Below are positions 37,163-47,440 of a stretch of 64,000 nt of DNA, piece after piece; positions within the stretch are counted from its first letter, which is position 1; each line of letters starts with the position of its first letter. Where the stretch lies: positions 62,001 to 126,000 of the forward strand of contig NZ_JASNRA010000011.1 of NCBI RefSeq assembly GCF_030411955.1, given 5' to 3'. The notes under the pieces are model-generated. The model was given only the letters and a program-made list of their open reading frames with translations, was not told the DNA's origin and searched no databases. The translations under genes were made by a program, and so were the position numbers. Origin of the DNA: Massilia sp. YIM B02443. Its GTDB lineage: Bacteria > Pseudomonadota > Gammaproteobacteria > Burkholderiales > Burkholderiaceae_D.

Positions 37163-38155
37163 TCACACGCGGATGCGGATGATCTTGCGCAGCCAGAGCA
37201 CGCCGAACGCGATCATGCCCAGGCCGGTCCACAGCAGGCGCATGCCGCCCGGATCCTTCCACAGCATGGCGACGTAGGCCGGGCTGCTGAACATCATCAC
37301 GCCCATCACCGCGAACGGCAGCAGGCCCAGGATCCAGGCCGACATGCGCCCTTCGGCCGACAGCACCCGCACGTGCGCGACCAGCTTCAGGCGGGCGCGG
37401 ATGATCTGGCTGATGTTGCCGAGGATTTCTGCCAGGTTGCCGCCCGACTCGCGCTGGATCAGCACCGCGATCACCAGGTAGCGCAGGTCGGTCAGCGGGA
37501 TGCGCGCGGCCAGCCCGTGCAGCGCCTCGTTCATCGGCACGCCGTAGTTGATCTCTTCGCGCGCGACCCGGAATTCGCCGGCCAGCGGCTCGGGCAACTC
37601 GTTGCCGACGATCTGCAGCACGTTGGTGAACGAGTGGCCGGCGCGCAGCGCGCGCGCGATGAAGTCGGCCGCCTCGGGCAGCTGGTGCTCGATGCGCACC
37701 AGGCGCCGCATGCGCATGCGCCGCAGCAGCACCCACGGCAGCAGCAGGCCGCCGAATCCGGCCAGCGCGCGCGCCGGCGCCGGAATCGCCATCGCCGCCG
37801 GCAGCGCGAAGCTCAGGGCCAGCGCCATCAGCAGGCAGGCCAGCGAGCAGGCCAGGAACTGGGTGACGGTCCAGGTGGCGCCGGACTGCACCAGCAGCGC
37901 GTCGATGCGGTGCGCCGGCTGCCAGCGGTGCAGCAGGCGGTCCAGCGCCGGCGCACGGCTGTACCGGCGCTGCTTGAGGATCGAGATGCGCTCGCCGGTG
38001 CGCGCGCCGATTCCGCCGGACATGATCTGCAGCCGGCGCGCGATGCGGCGCGCGGCCGCGCCGTGGGTGCTCATCCACCACAGGTAGATCCCCTCCACCG
38101 CCAGGATCACGGCCGCGAACAGCAGCACCACGAAGCCGTAGAAGAATGCGTCCAT
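37163..38155 (-). CDS. tadB: Tad pilus inner-membrane platform protein TadB
   Basis: This 330-residue GspF-family protein has an N-terminal membrane helix, two further helices (about 100-145) and a C-terminal pair (about 270-325). The family motif [23 protein letters not shown] is near residue 183. It forms the platform with TadC. It lies 10 bp after the tadA/cpaF gene on the same strand. Confidence 0.92.
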   Translation of the reverse strand: MDAFFYGFVVLLFAAVILAVEGIYLWWMSTHGAAARRIARRLQIMSGGIGARTGERISILKQRRYSRAPALDRLLHRWQPAHRIDALLVQSGATWTVTQFLACSLACLLMALALSFALPAAMAIPAPARALAGFGGLLLPWVLLRRMRMRRLVRIEHQLPEAADFIARALRAGHSFTNVLQIVGNELPEPLAGEFRVAREEINYGVPMNEALHGLAARIPLTDLRYLVIAVLIQRESGGNLAEILGNISQIIRARLKLVAHVRVLSAEGRMSAWILGLLPFAVMGVMMFSSPAYVAMLWKDPGGMRLLWTGLGMIAFGVLWLRKIIRIRV

Positions 38156-38165
38156 GGCGCCCCTT

Positions 38166-39512
<1,347 letters not shown>

Positions 39513-39554
39513 GGGTGCTCCAGAAATGGCGTTAAGGAGAATCGGGCTGCGGCA

Positions 39555-40730
39555 TCAGGATTCAGCGTCGAGCCGCCCGAACAGCCGGTCGAGCAGGCCC
39601 TTGCTTTCCTGGACCCGGCGCGCGGTCACCATCGCCACCATCTCGGCCAGGCTGCGCGCGGCCGCGCTCGAGCGCGACAGCTGCAGCACCGGCACGCCCT
39701 GGTTGACCGAATCGGTGACCGCGATGTAGTCGTTGGGGAAGGTGTGCACCACCTCGCAGCCGAGCGCCGCATGCAGGTCTTGCAGGCGCAACTTGCCGCC
39801 CTTCTCGTAGCGGTTGACGATCAGGCGGATGTTGTCCAGCACGTAGCCGAGCGAGCGGAAGATGTCGAGCAGGCGCCGGGCGTCGCGGATGTCGGGCAGC
39901 GCCAGCTGCAGCACCGGATAGATGGTGTCGGTCACGTCCAGCGCGCGCAGCGACACCGCGTCGATCTGGCGCCCGACGTCGAGCAGCACGTAGTCGTAGT
40001 GCTGGCGCGCCACCCGCAGCACGGTGTCGATGTGCTCCGGCTTGGCCTCGCGCGCATGGCCCGGGTCGTCGGCCGCGGCCAGCACCCCGAAGCCGGGCGT
40101 GACGTGCACCACGCACGATTCGAGGAAGGGGCCGTCCACGCGCGCAATCTGGCCGCACACGTCGGACAGGGTCATGGCCGGCTTCTGGTCGGACACGTAC
40201 AGCGCGGCGTCGCCGAACTGGCCGTGCAGGTCGATCAGCAGCACCTTCTTGCCGGCCAGCGTGGCCAGCGCGTAGCCGAAGTTGGTCGAGATGAAGGTGG
40301 CGCCGCTGCCGCCCTTGCAGGCGATGAAGGCCAGGATCTTGCCGTCGCGCATGGCGGTGACGCCGGCGGCGGCCGCGATCCGGTCCATCGCCTCGTGCAG
40401 CGCGCGGTGCACCAGCGGCAGCTGCAGCACTTCGCGCACGCCGGCGCGCATCGCCGTGATCAACAGCTCGTGCTGGTGCTGGTCGGTCAGCAGCATCAGC
40501 TGCGACGTCGGGTACTGGCGCCCGAGGCGCTCGAGCAGGCCGGCCTCGGACGGGTCGGCGTCGCTGGCGTCGACGATCACCAGCTGCGGGGTGTCGCTTT
40601 CGGGCCGGTCGAGCGCCTCGCGCAGGCTGGCGCGGGTGGACGCCAGGTGCAGGGGCGGCACGCGCGCGGCGCCCTGGGAGGCGAGTTCCGCGTACAGGTG
40701 GCTGTCCCGGCTGATCAGGAGCGCTCTCAT
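39555..40730 (-). CDS. cpaE: CpaE/TadZ-type pilus localisation ATPase
   Basis: This 391-residue protein has an N-terminal receiver-like domain (about 1-120; VIVDASDADP holds the pseudo-phosphorylation region) and a MinD/ParA-like ATPase domain. Its deviant Walker A reads CKGGSGATF at about 138-146. DYVLLDVGRQID is the likely Walker B/switch region. CpaE/TadZ marks the pole where the Tad machine assembles. It lies between the small lipoprotein gene and tadA. Confidence 0.9.
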   Translation of the reverse strand: MRALLISRDSHLYAELASQGAARVPPLHLASTRASLREALDRPESDTPQLVIVDASDADPSEAGLLERLGRQYPTSQLMLLTDQHQHELLITAMRAGVREVLQLPLVHRALHEAMDRIAAAAGVTAMRDGKILAFIACKGGSGATFISTNFGYALATLAGKKVLLIDLHGQFGDAALYVSDQKPAMTLSDVCGQIARVDGPFLESCVVHVTPGFGVLAAADDPGHAREAKPEHIDTVLRVARQHYDYVLLDVGRQIDAVSLRALDVTDTIYPVLQLALPDIRDARRLLDIFRSLGYVLDNIRLIVNRYEKGGKLRLQDLHAALGCEVVHTFPNDYIAVTDSVNQGVPVLQLSRSSAAARSLAEMVAMVTARRVQESKGLLDRLFGRLDAES

Positions 40731-40760
40731 GGAATCCTCTGGGTTGTCCGGTGTGGCCGG

Positions 40761-41048
40761 CTAGCGGTCGCGCACCAGCGCCGCCGGCTGGGTGGGATTG
40801 GCGTAGGAACGCTGGTAGGCCTCGTAGGCGGCGCGCGCGGCGCGGCCGTCGACGCCGGCGGCGGGGTTGGCGGCATTGGCGGGCGCGGGGTCGATCACCT
40901 GCGCCGCCAGGTTGGCGCGGGTGGCGTCGCCGAAGCGGGCGTCCCACTGCGGGGTGGGCGCCACGCAGCCCTGCAGGCAGCCGCCGGCCAGGACCAGCGC
41001 CAGTGCCGCCAGCCGGCGCGCCGGCCGCCGTGTCGATCGTGCTTGCAT
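40761..41048 (-). CDS. Small Tad-locus lipoprotein (CpaD-like position)
   Basis: This 95-residue protein has Arg-rich n-region, hydrophobic core and a lipobox LQGC (Cys28). The mature part includes WDARFGDATRANLAAQVIDPAP, a pattern I associate with tad-locus pilus lipoproteins. It is far shorter than canonical CpaD (about 200). It lies 9 bp after the secretin gene, so it is likely a pilotin-like secretin partner; this is inferred from position. Confidence 0.7.
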   Translation of the reverse strand: MQARSTRRPARRLAALALVLAGGCLQGCVAPTPQWDARFGDATRANLAAQVIDPAPANAANPAAGVDGRAARAAYEAYQRSYANPTQPAALVRDR

Positions 41049-41057
41049 CGCGTTCTC

Positions 41058-42734
41058 CTATTTCAGTTCGAAGCCGCCGGCGGTCTGCGCCGGTGCGGAC
41101 GGCGCAGCCGCCGGCCGGGATGCCGGTGCAGGTGCGGGCGCCGCCCCTTCCAGCCGGCCGCCCAGCAGCACCTCGGCGCGGGTCGGCACCGGCACCGCGT
41201 CGGTCGGCAGCGCGTAGGCGGCGCCGGGCAGCGGCTTGACCAGGCGCGCCGTGATCAGGAACACCAGTTCGCTGCGGTCCTGCTGGTAGTCGGTGCTGCG
41301 AAACAGTGCGCCCAGCACCGGCACTTCGCCCAGTCCCGGCAAGCCTTTCAGGCTGGTCACCAGGTTGTTGCGCACCAGCCCCCCGATGGCGAAGCTCTGG
41401 CCGTCGTACAGCTGCACCGTGGTGCTGGCGCGGCGCGTGGTCACCAGCGGCATGATGGCGGTGCCGTTGATGCCGGCGGCGCTGATGCCGACCCCTTCGC
41501 GCGACAGCTCGGACACTTCCGGCGCCACCTTCAGGTTGATGCGTCCGCCGGCCAGCACGGTCGGGGTGAAGCGCAGGCCGACGCCGAATTCCTTCTCTTC
41601 CAGCGTGACCTTGTTGTTGTCCTGCGCCACCGGAATGTAGAACTTGCCGCCGGCCAGGAAGGTGCCTTCCTGGCCGCTGATCGCCAGCACGTTGGGCTCG
41701 GCCAGGATGCGCACCAGGCTGTCCTGCTTGTCGGCGCCGACACCGAAGGCGTTGCCGTTGGTCTTGATGCCCGACAGGCTGCCGCGCGCCATCCCGCTCA
41801 GGAAGTCGGTGGCCAGCGTGGTGGTCCAGCTGCCGGAACCGAAGCTGAAGCGGGTGCCGGTTTCCAGGCGCTCGATCAGGCCGCGCGCGACTTCGGCCAC
41901 CTTGACCTCGAGCTGCACCTGCTGCGGCGCGCTCACCGCCAGCATGTTCACCACCCGCGTGGTGGCGCCGCTGCCGCTGCCGCCGCCAGTTCCCCCCGCG
42001 CCGGCGGGCGCGATCACGCCGTCGGTATCGTTGTCCTTGTTGATGGCGCTCAGCTGGCGCAGCGGGCGGCGCACGTAGGCGCCGGCCAGTTCGGCCGCGC
42101 GCGCCACCGCGGCGGCGTCGCTGACGGTGCCGGTCAGCACCAGCGAGTCGGCGGCGGCCAGCACCTGGATGTCCTTCTCTTCGGGCATGGCGGCGGCCAG
42201 GGTGGCGCGCAGCGCGGCCGGGTCCATCGCCACCGTGATGTCGATCACGCTGCAGGCGCCGCTCCTGCCCTGCACGATCATATTGGTGCTGCCGACGTCG
42301 ATCCCGGCGATGTACAAGGTGTCGGGCGCGACCAGCATGGCCTGCACCACGGCCGGATTGCCGACGCTGCGCCGGGCGACCCTCTCGGGCAGGCGCAGCA
42401 TGGTCGACTTGCCCATCTGAAGCGCCATCGCGGCCGGACGCGCCGCTTCGCCGGTGCAGCCGGCGTCGCCGCGCGCTGCCGGCCACGGGTCCTGGCGCGC
42501 TTCCTTCGGCGCATCCTTCGGCGCCGCGGCCCGGGCGCGCCTGTCGACCGGCCTGGCGGCTTGTGCAGCCTGGGCCGCCTCGGCTGCCTTGCCCGGCGGG
42601 ACGGCCGCAGGCGTGGCAGGCGTGGCGACGGGAGTGGCGGCAGATGCGGCGGCGGCGGCGGCCCCGGCGCCGGGCGCCAGCGCCAACCCCGCCAGCAGAA
42701 AGGCGCAGGACGCGATCGTGGAACGTCTGTTCAT
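41058..42734 (-). CDS. cpaC: Tad outer-membrane secretin (CpaC/RcpA)
   Basis: This 558-residue protein has a signal peptide (to about residue 28), a Pro/Ala-rich stretch, and an N-terminal pilus-secretin and BON-like domain (about 100-240). The secretin core (about 285-510) contains FLAGGKFYIPVAQDNNKVTLEEKEFGVGLRFTPTV and the conserved IGGLVRNN and GLPGLGEVPVLGALFRS motifs. It forms the outer-membrane channel for the Flp pilus. A Pro/Ala tail ends it. It lies 18 bp after cpaB. Confidence 0.94.
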   Translation of the reverse strand: MNRRSTIASCAFLLAGLALAPGAGAAAAAASAATPVATPATPAAVPPGKAAEAAQAAQAARPVDRRARAAAPKDAPKEARQDPWPAARGDAGCTGEAARPAAMALQMGKSTMLRLPERVARRSVGNPAVVQAMLVAPDTLYIAGIDVGSTNMIVQGRSGACSVIDITVAMDPAALRATLAAAMPEEKDIQVLAAADSLVLTGTVSDAAAVARAAELAGAYVRRPLRQLSAINKDNDTDGVIAPAGAGGTGGGSGSGATTRVVNMLAVSAPQQVQLEVKVAEVARGLIERLETGTRFSFGSGSWTTTLATDFLSGMARGSLSGIKTNGNAFGVGADKQDSLVRILAEPNVLAISGQEGTFLAGGKFYIPVAQDNNKVTLEEKEFGVGLRFTPTVLAGGRINLKVAPEVSELSREGVGISAAGINGTAIMPLVTTRRASTTVQLYDGQSFAIGGLVRNNLVTSLKGLPGLGEVPVLGALFRSTDYQQDRSELVFLITARLVKPLPGAAYALPTDAVPVPTRAEVLLGGRLEGAAPAPAPASRPAAAPSAPAQTAGGFELK

Positions 42735-42752
42735 GATGGCTCCCGTGTGGAA

Positions 42753-43601
42753 CTAGAGGCATTCCTGCGATGCGTGCAGGCCGTTGATGACGGGGATGCA
42801 GTCGCGCCGCGGCGGGGCCGGCGCCCGCGCCGGCTGCACCCGCGGTCGTGCCGGCCGTGGCGCGCCCCGTGGTGGCGGCGCGGCGGGCGGCGGCGGCAGC
42901 AGGTTGTCCTTGGTCGCGCCCTCGGTCGCGGCGGCGGCCGGATCGACCTGGTTGCGCAGCGCCAGCGACAGCGTGCCGACGCTGCGCGCCAGGTCGAGCT
43001 TCTCGGCCTGTTCGGGCGTGACCTCGAGCGTGACGGCGTTGACCACCTTCGGCTTGGTCTCGTCACGGTTGACTTCCTGCGCCACCGCCAGCACCAGGAT
43101 CCGCTCCAGCACGATCTTCGAGATGCTGCGCGCGCGCCCCTGGGCCGCGTTCGGATCGGGCACGGTCTCGGTGCTGACGATGATGTCGACGTAGTTGCCC
43201 GGCAGCGCAAAGCCGGCCACCCCGATCACGTCGTTGACGCGCACCGTGATGGCGCGCTTGCCTTCGGTGATCAGGGCCGACAGTCCGCCCAGGGTGCCGG
43301 CCGGGGCCAGCTTGGATTCGCTCAGCGGTTCGCCGGCCAGCACGCTGCCGCGCACCACCCGCCCGCTCAGCTTGGCCGGATCGGTGAACGCGCCCTTCGG
43401 CACGCTGTCGGCCGGCCAGTCGGCCAGCTTGAGCATCTCCGGCGCCAGGCGCTGGCCGATGTCGATGTCGGCGCCGGCGACGACGATGCGCCCGGTGCTG
43501 GCGACCGGCGCATTGAGCAGCCAGCGCGCGGCCAGCGCCACCGCCGCCAGTCCGAGCACCACCGCCAGCGCCATCATGACCACGGCTCGCTTGTTCTTCA
43601 T
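42753..43601 (-). CDS. cpaB: Flp pilus assembly protein CpaB/RcpC
   Basis: This 282-residue periplasmic protein has an N-terminal membrane helix (about 7-27). A SAF-like domain (about 38-105; VVAGADIDIGQRLAPEMLKLADWPADSVPKGAF) and the RITVRVNDVIGVAGFALPGNYVDI region follow. A Pro/Arg-rich C terminus follows. It supports the secretin. The start overlaps the stop of the upstream ATPase gene by ATGA. Confidence 0.9.
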   Translation of the reverse strand: MKNKRAVVMMALAVVLGLAAVALAARWLLNAPVASTGRIVVAGADIDIGQRLAPEMLKLADWPADSVPKGAFTDPAKLSGRVVRGSVLAGEPLSESKLAPAGTLGGLSALITEGKRAITVRVNDVIGVAGFALPGNYVDIIVSTETVPDPNAAQGRARSISKIVLERILVLAVAQEVNRDETKPKVVNAVTLEVTPEQAEKLDLARSVGTLSLALRNQVDPAAAATEGATKDNLLPPPPAAPPPRGAPRPARPRVQPARAPAPPRRDCIPVINGLHASQECL

Positions 43602-45043
43602 CGCGCATCTCCACAGGCCGTGCCGCTACCGGCTGCGCCGTTCGCGGCCGTCCCTTGCGAAGGCGCCGCCAGCGCGGCGGCGCCGAACATGCTGCTCCAG
43701 GCCTGGGCCAGGGCCTCGGGATCGGCGCGCGGCGCGCGCCCGGCGAAGCCCGCGAAATCGGCGATCCGGCCCAGCAGTTCGTGCGGATAGGCGGCCAGCA
43801 GCGGACGCCGCGTGCGGCGGTGCAGTTCGCCGACCAGGTAGTCGAGCGCGGCGTCGCCCAGCTCGATGCGGCGCAGCAGCGCCTGGCGCCGCGCCAGCGC
43901 CCGGTAGCTGGCCTCGGACAGCGGCCCGACCGGGATCCGGTAACCGATGCGGCGCAGGCAGGCGTCGTCCAGCACCGCTTCCGGCGTCTGGCCGGAAGCC
44001 AGCACCAGCACCACGTCGAACGGCAGCGCCAGCGTGGGGCCGCCCGGCACCGCAACGTGGTCCTGGCCGCTCTCCAGCGCTGCCAGCCAGCGGTGCAGCA
44101 GTTCCGCCGCCGGCACCCGCTGGCGGCCCAGGTCGTCGACCACCAGCAGGCCGCTGTTGGCGCACAGGTGATGCGGCGCGCGCAGCACGCCGGCGGCGGC
44201 GTCCGGACGCAGTTCCAGCATGTCGCGCGTCAGCTCGGCGCCCAGGTGCACCAGCGGACGCTGGCTCAGCATCCAGCGCGCGTCGACGCTGCGCCGCTCT
44301 TCATGGCTGCGCGGCTGCAGCGGCGCCGGGTGCAACGCCGGGTCGTACAGCTGCACGATCTCGCTGTTGACCAGCACCGCGTGCGGCACCGCCACCGGAT
44401 CCTGGCGCAGGCGCGCCAGCTTGCGCGCCAGCGTGGTCTTGCCGCTGCCGGAAGGACCGTACAGCAGCAGCGGGCGCTGCGAATGCAGGGCCGCGCCAAC
44501 CAGTTCGCGCACGGCCGGCTCCAGGCCGTCTTCGTGCAGCAGCGCTTCCAGCTCGCCGCGGCCGACGCGCAGCGCGTCCGGCCGGCGCTGCGACTGGCGC
44601 GCCAGCACCGTGCGCCAGGCCGCCAGCGTCACCGGGGCCGGGCCGACATAGCGCGACTCGAGCAGGTGTTCGCTCGCGGCGCGCTGGCCGAAGGCGGTCA
44701 GGCTGTAATGGACGTCGAGGTCGCTCTCGCCCGACCACGCGATCTCGGCCTGCTGGGTGGCGATCAGGCCCTGCAGCACTTCGCGCACCACGCCGCCGGA
44801 CAGGCGCAGGCGTCCGGTCAGCACCGACAGTGGGGTCTTGCCGCCCGCATGCAGGGTCTTGAGCACCAGGGCGGTAACGAAGCGCGGATCGAGGCCGGTG
44901 TCGCGCACGGTGCGTGGCTGGCGCGGCAGCACGGCGGCCGGATCGCCGTCCGCGAGGCCGGGCGCACCCGGCGCATCCGCCGCTTGCGGCGCGCGCAGGT
45001 CCTGCGCGGCCGCGGGAGCGGCGGCCGATAACGCTTGCATCAT
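43598..45043 (-). CDS. AAA+ ATPase of unknown role in the tad operon
   Basis: This 481-residue soluble protein has a Pro/Ala-rich N terminus and a winged-helix-like segment (about 50-125; VTALVLKTLHAGGKTPLSVLTGRL). An AAA+ domain follows with Walker A GPSGSGKTT (196-204) and Walker B LLVVDDLG (Asp303, Asp304). It differs from TadA and TadZ and has no signal peptide. It overlaps cpaB by ATGA, so it is co-translated with the pilus machine. It could regulate or remodel the assembly or act in transcription. No name can be given. Confidence 0.8.
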   Translation of the reverse strand: MMQALSAAAPAAAQDLRAPQAADAPGAPGLADGDPAAVLPRQPRTVRDTGLDPRFVTALVLKTLHAGGKTPLSVLTGRLRLSGGVVREVLQGLIATQQAEIAWSGESDLDVHYSLTAFGQRAASEHLLESRYVGPAPVTLAAWRTVLARQSQRRPDALRVGRGELEALLHEDGLEPAVRELVGAALHSQRPLLLYGPSGSGKTTLARKLARLRQDPVAVPHAVLVNSEIVQLYDPALHPAPLQPRSHEERRSVDARWMLSQRPLVHLGAELTRDMLELRPDAAAGVLRAPHHLCANSGLLVVDDLGRQRVPAAELLHRWLAALESGQDHVAVPGGPTLALPFDVVLVLASGQTPEAVLDDACLRRIGYRIPVGPLSEASYRALARRQALLRRIELGDAALDYLVGELHRRTRRPLLAAYPHELLGRIADFAGFAGRAPRADPEALAQAWSSMFGAAALAAPSQGTAANGAAGSGTACGDAR

Positions 45044-45102
45044 GACACCTCCTGCGAATGCGGATGGTCTGAAGACTGGTTCTGGAGGATAAATTCTGGA
45101 GA

Positions 45103-45147
45103 ACCTTGGTTTGACGAACCTTGATCTGACGATCTTGATTTGATTCT
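45103..45147. repeat. Three imperfect 15-bp tandem units before the AAA+ ATPase gene
   Basis: Units at 45103-45117, 45118-45132 and 45133-45147 share a CTTGrTyTGAyG-like core. They lie in the 186-bp gap between the prepilin peptidase and ATPase genes, and could bind a regulator. Confidence 0.55.
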
Positions 45148-45229
45148 AGCGAGCGGCCCCGGCAGGCACTTGATACCTGACAAAGGGCGAACTCAGCAGT
45201 ACAGCCGTCGCGGCGCGGCCGTGCGCCGC

Positions 45230-45757
45230 TCAGCCATAGCGCCCAAGCAGGACCACCAGGGTGCCGCCCGCGATCGCCACGCCGTAGGGAATCGATCCGG
45301 CGCTGGGCCGCTCTGCGGTGCCGATCGCCGGCGCCCGCAGGCGCAGCAGCGCGGGACGCAGGATCGCCCCCAGGTTGGACAGCGCCATGCGCAGCCGGCC
45401 TTTGACGAGCAGCACCGCCAGCGCCATCACGCCGCCGGCGCACCAGGCCAGGATCGCGATGTGCAGCGCCTCGGCGGGGCCGGTGAAGGCGCCGACGGCA
45501 GCCATCATCTTGACGTCCCCGGCAGCCATGCCGCGGATCAGGTAAAAGGGAAGGAACAGCAGCAAGCCGGCGCTTGCGCCGCCCAGCCAGGACAGCAGCG
45601 CGCGCAGCGGCTGCGGCGACAGCAGGTGCAGGACCAGCGCACTGGCCATGCCGGCCAGCAGCAGCAGGTTCGGAATGCGCCGGCTGGTGAGATCGTTGAT
45701 CGCGGCAGCGGCCACCATCAGCAGCAGCAGCGTGTCGAGCCAGGGTGCGACAGCCAT
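45230..45757 (-). CDS. tadV: Prepilin peptidase (TadV/CpaA)
   Basis: This 175-residue inner-membrane A24-type aspartic peptidase cleaves Flp prepilins. The catalytic aspartates are in AAINDLTSRRIPN (Asp near residue 22) and GAGDVKMMAA-type GMAAGDVKMMAAVGAF (Asp near residue 80). About six membrane segments are present. The start at 45757 was chosen over an upstream in-frame start because the family begins here. It follows the pilin gene by 56 bp. Confidence 0.9.
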   Translation of the reverse strand: MAVAPWLDTLLLLMVAAAAINDLTSRRIPNLLLLAGMASALVLHLLSPQPLRALLSWLGGASAGLLLFLPFYLIRGMAAGDVKMMAAVGAFTGPAEALHIAILAWCAGGVMALAVLLVKGRLRMALSNLGAILRPALLRLRAPAIGTAERPSAGSIPYGVAIAGGTLVVLLGRYG

Positions 45758-45813
45758 GATGGGCTCCAGAAGAAAACCCCGGGGCCGGACAGCAGCCCCG
45801 GGGAACAAGGCGA

Positions 45814-46017
45814 TTATTCGCCGGCGCCAGGTGCAGCCGGTTGGACCACGATGGCGTCACGGATGTACTCGAACGCTTCGCGGATCTTCTGACCCACTTC
45901 ACCGGCGACGCTCGCCATCACGACCCCGATGAGGGCGGCGATCAGGCCATACTCGATGGCGGTGACACCGTCTTCGTCGGCGACGAAAGCTTTGATGGCA
46001 GAGGTAATCGTGCTCAT
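45814..46017 (-). CDS. flp: Flp/Fap-type pilin
   Basis: This 67-residue prepilin has a short leader ending at Gly17. The processing motif G-VTAIEYGLI places the conserved Glu at +5 of the mature form (Glu22) and Tyr beside it. A hydrophobic helix (about 20-43) and a short tail follow. A strong AAGGAG ribosome site precedes the ATG. It is the first gene of the tad operon and the major pilus subunit. Confidence 0.95.
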   Translation of the reverse strand: MSTITSAIKAFVADEDGVTAIEYGLIAALIGVVMASVAGEVGQKIREAFEYIRDAIVVQPAAPGAGE

Positions 46018-46362
46018 GACAAACTCCTTATGGTGGTTGATAAAAACTGGCGGCGACCGGGCCCTGTCGCTGTTGCTGTGTTGCGTTTGCCAGTGAGTTC
46101 ACTGTACTGATTAGTGCCGTACGGCAAGTTGACTCTCCACAACTTTTCCACATGGAAATGAAAGATTCTTTTAAAGAATGAGTCCGGCCTTGAATGCGTC
46201 TCCCAATCCGGAAAATATGAATAAAAACTGTTAAGAATAATTGCCTGTAATACAAAAAAAGGCTATCCTGTTTTGCTTGACCGCTGAAAAATGCGGCACC
46301 GCTGATAGCGATGCGCTGTGCCTTGCCCGACGACTTTTCTGTTGTTCTAGATCTGTAACGAC
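46018..46362. other. Divergent control region between flp and the GGDEF gene
   Basis: This 345-bp stretch is clearly AT-rich, especially 46130-46260, and holds no gene. A near-perfect 15-bp palindrome built on ATTCTTT/AAAGAAT lies at about 46163-46177. It must hold the promoters of both flanking genes, but I could not pick convincing hexamers. Confidence 0.5.
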
Positions 46363-47427
46363 ATGGATTCCCTGCTGAGACACATGGTGGACATGACCGG
46401 CCACCGCGATCACACCATGCTGGACTTTTCCGTCATCTCGGCGGTACAGGAGCTGTCGGGCGCCGCCTGGACCCGCGTGCTGAACATCGCCACCGTCGGC
46501 GGCCAGAAATTCGTGCGTTCGCGCGCCTGCATCCATGCCGGCGGCGTGGCCTGCCCCGAAGAAGCCCAGGACAGCGGTCCCGGCGAACCGATCGCCGGCT
46601 ATCCGGAACTGGAGCGCTGCCTGCGACAGCACGACATGCGCGCCGAAAGCGCTGGCGGCCCCGGCGGCGACGGCCTGCGCCGCCTGTGGCTGCCGATCTG
46701 GTTCGGCGACAAGGCCGACACCTGCCTCGAGATCGCGCATGGCCATCCGTTCACGCCGGAAGCGCTGTACATGGTCAACGGCATCGTCAGCGTCTACCGC
46801 AACTTCCAGAACCTGCTCGACTACAGCGAGCGCGACTCGCTCACCGGCCTCTTGAATCGCAAGACCTTCGACGACCAGCTGGCGCGCATGCTGCATGCCA
46901 GCGACCTCGATACCGAACGCGGCGCCGGCATTGCCGAACCAGCCGGACACGCCGAGCGGCGCCATCAGAACGGCGAGGAAAGGCAGTGGCTGGCGGTGGT
47001 CGACGTCGACCACTTCAAGAGCGTCAACGACCGCTTCGGCCATCTGTACGGGGACGAAGTGCTGATCCTGATCGCCAACCTGCTGCAGACCTCGTTCCGT
47101 GCGCAGGACCGGGTATTCCGCTTCGGCGGCGAGGAATTTGTGGTGTTGCTGCGCTCGACCACGCTGGACAATGCGCGCCGCATCATCGAGCGCTTCCGCG
47201 GCGACGTCGAGGCGCACGCCTTCCCGCAGGTGGGACGGGTCACGGTCAGCGTCGGCTTCACCAGCGTCAGCGCCGCCGACTCGCCGGTGGTCACGCTGGG
47301 CCACGCCGACCAGGCGCTGTACTACGCCAAGGCCAACGGCCGCAACCGCGTCTGCCACTACGAAGAGCTGGTGGCCGGCGGCCTGCTGCAGACCGTGGCC
47401 GTCAACGACACCGCCGAATTCTTCTGA
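46363..47427 (+). CDS. Diguanylate cyclase (GGDEF domain)
   Basis: This 354-residue cytosolic protein has an N-terminal unrecognised sensor-like region (about 1-150) and a GGDEF domain (about 155-335). The active site reads GGEEF at 255-259, and the product-inhibition I-site RAQD is at 246-249, five residues earlier. It should therefore make c-di-GMP under feedback control. A charged low-complexity insert (about 180-208) interrupts the domain after TGLLNRKTFD. It faces the Flp pilus operon and is convergent with an HD-GYP gene. Confidence 0.93.
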   Translation: MDSLLRHMVDMTGHRDHTMLDFSVISAVQELSGAAWTRVLNIATVGGQKFVRSRACIHAGGVACPEEAQDSGPGEPIAGYPELERCLRQHDMRAESAGGPGGDGLRRLWLPIWFGDKADTCLEIAHGHPFTPEALYMVNGIVSVYRNFQNLLDYSERDSLTGLLNRKTFDDQLARMLHASDLDTERGAGIAEPAGHAERRHQNGEERQWLAVVDVDHFKSVNDRFGHLYGDEVLILIANLLQTSFRAQDRVFRFGGEEFVVLLRSTTLDNARRIIERFRGDVEAHAFPQVGRVTVSVGFTSVSAADSPVVTLGHADQALYYAKANGRNRVCHYEELVAGGLLQTVAVNDTAEFF

Positions 47428-47440
47428 AGTCGGGCCGCCC

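Noticed and set aside
39744..43790. An open plus-strand frame of about 1350 codons opposite the cpaE-cpaC-cpaB genes
   Set aside because: It is antisense shadow caused by codon bias; it has no motif and crosses several well-supported tad genes.
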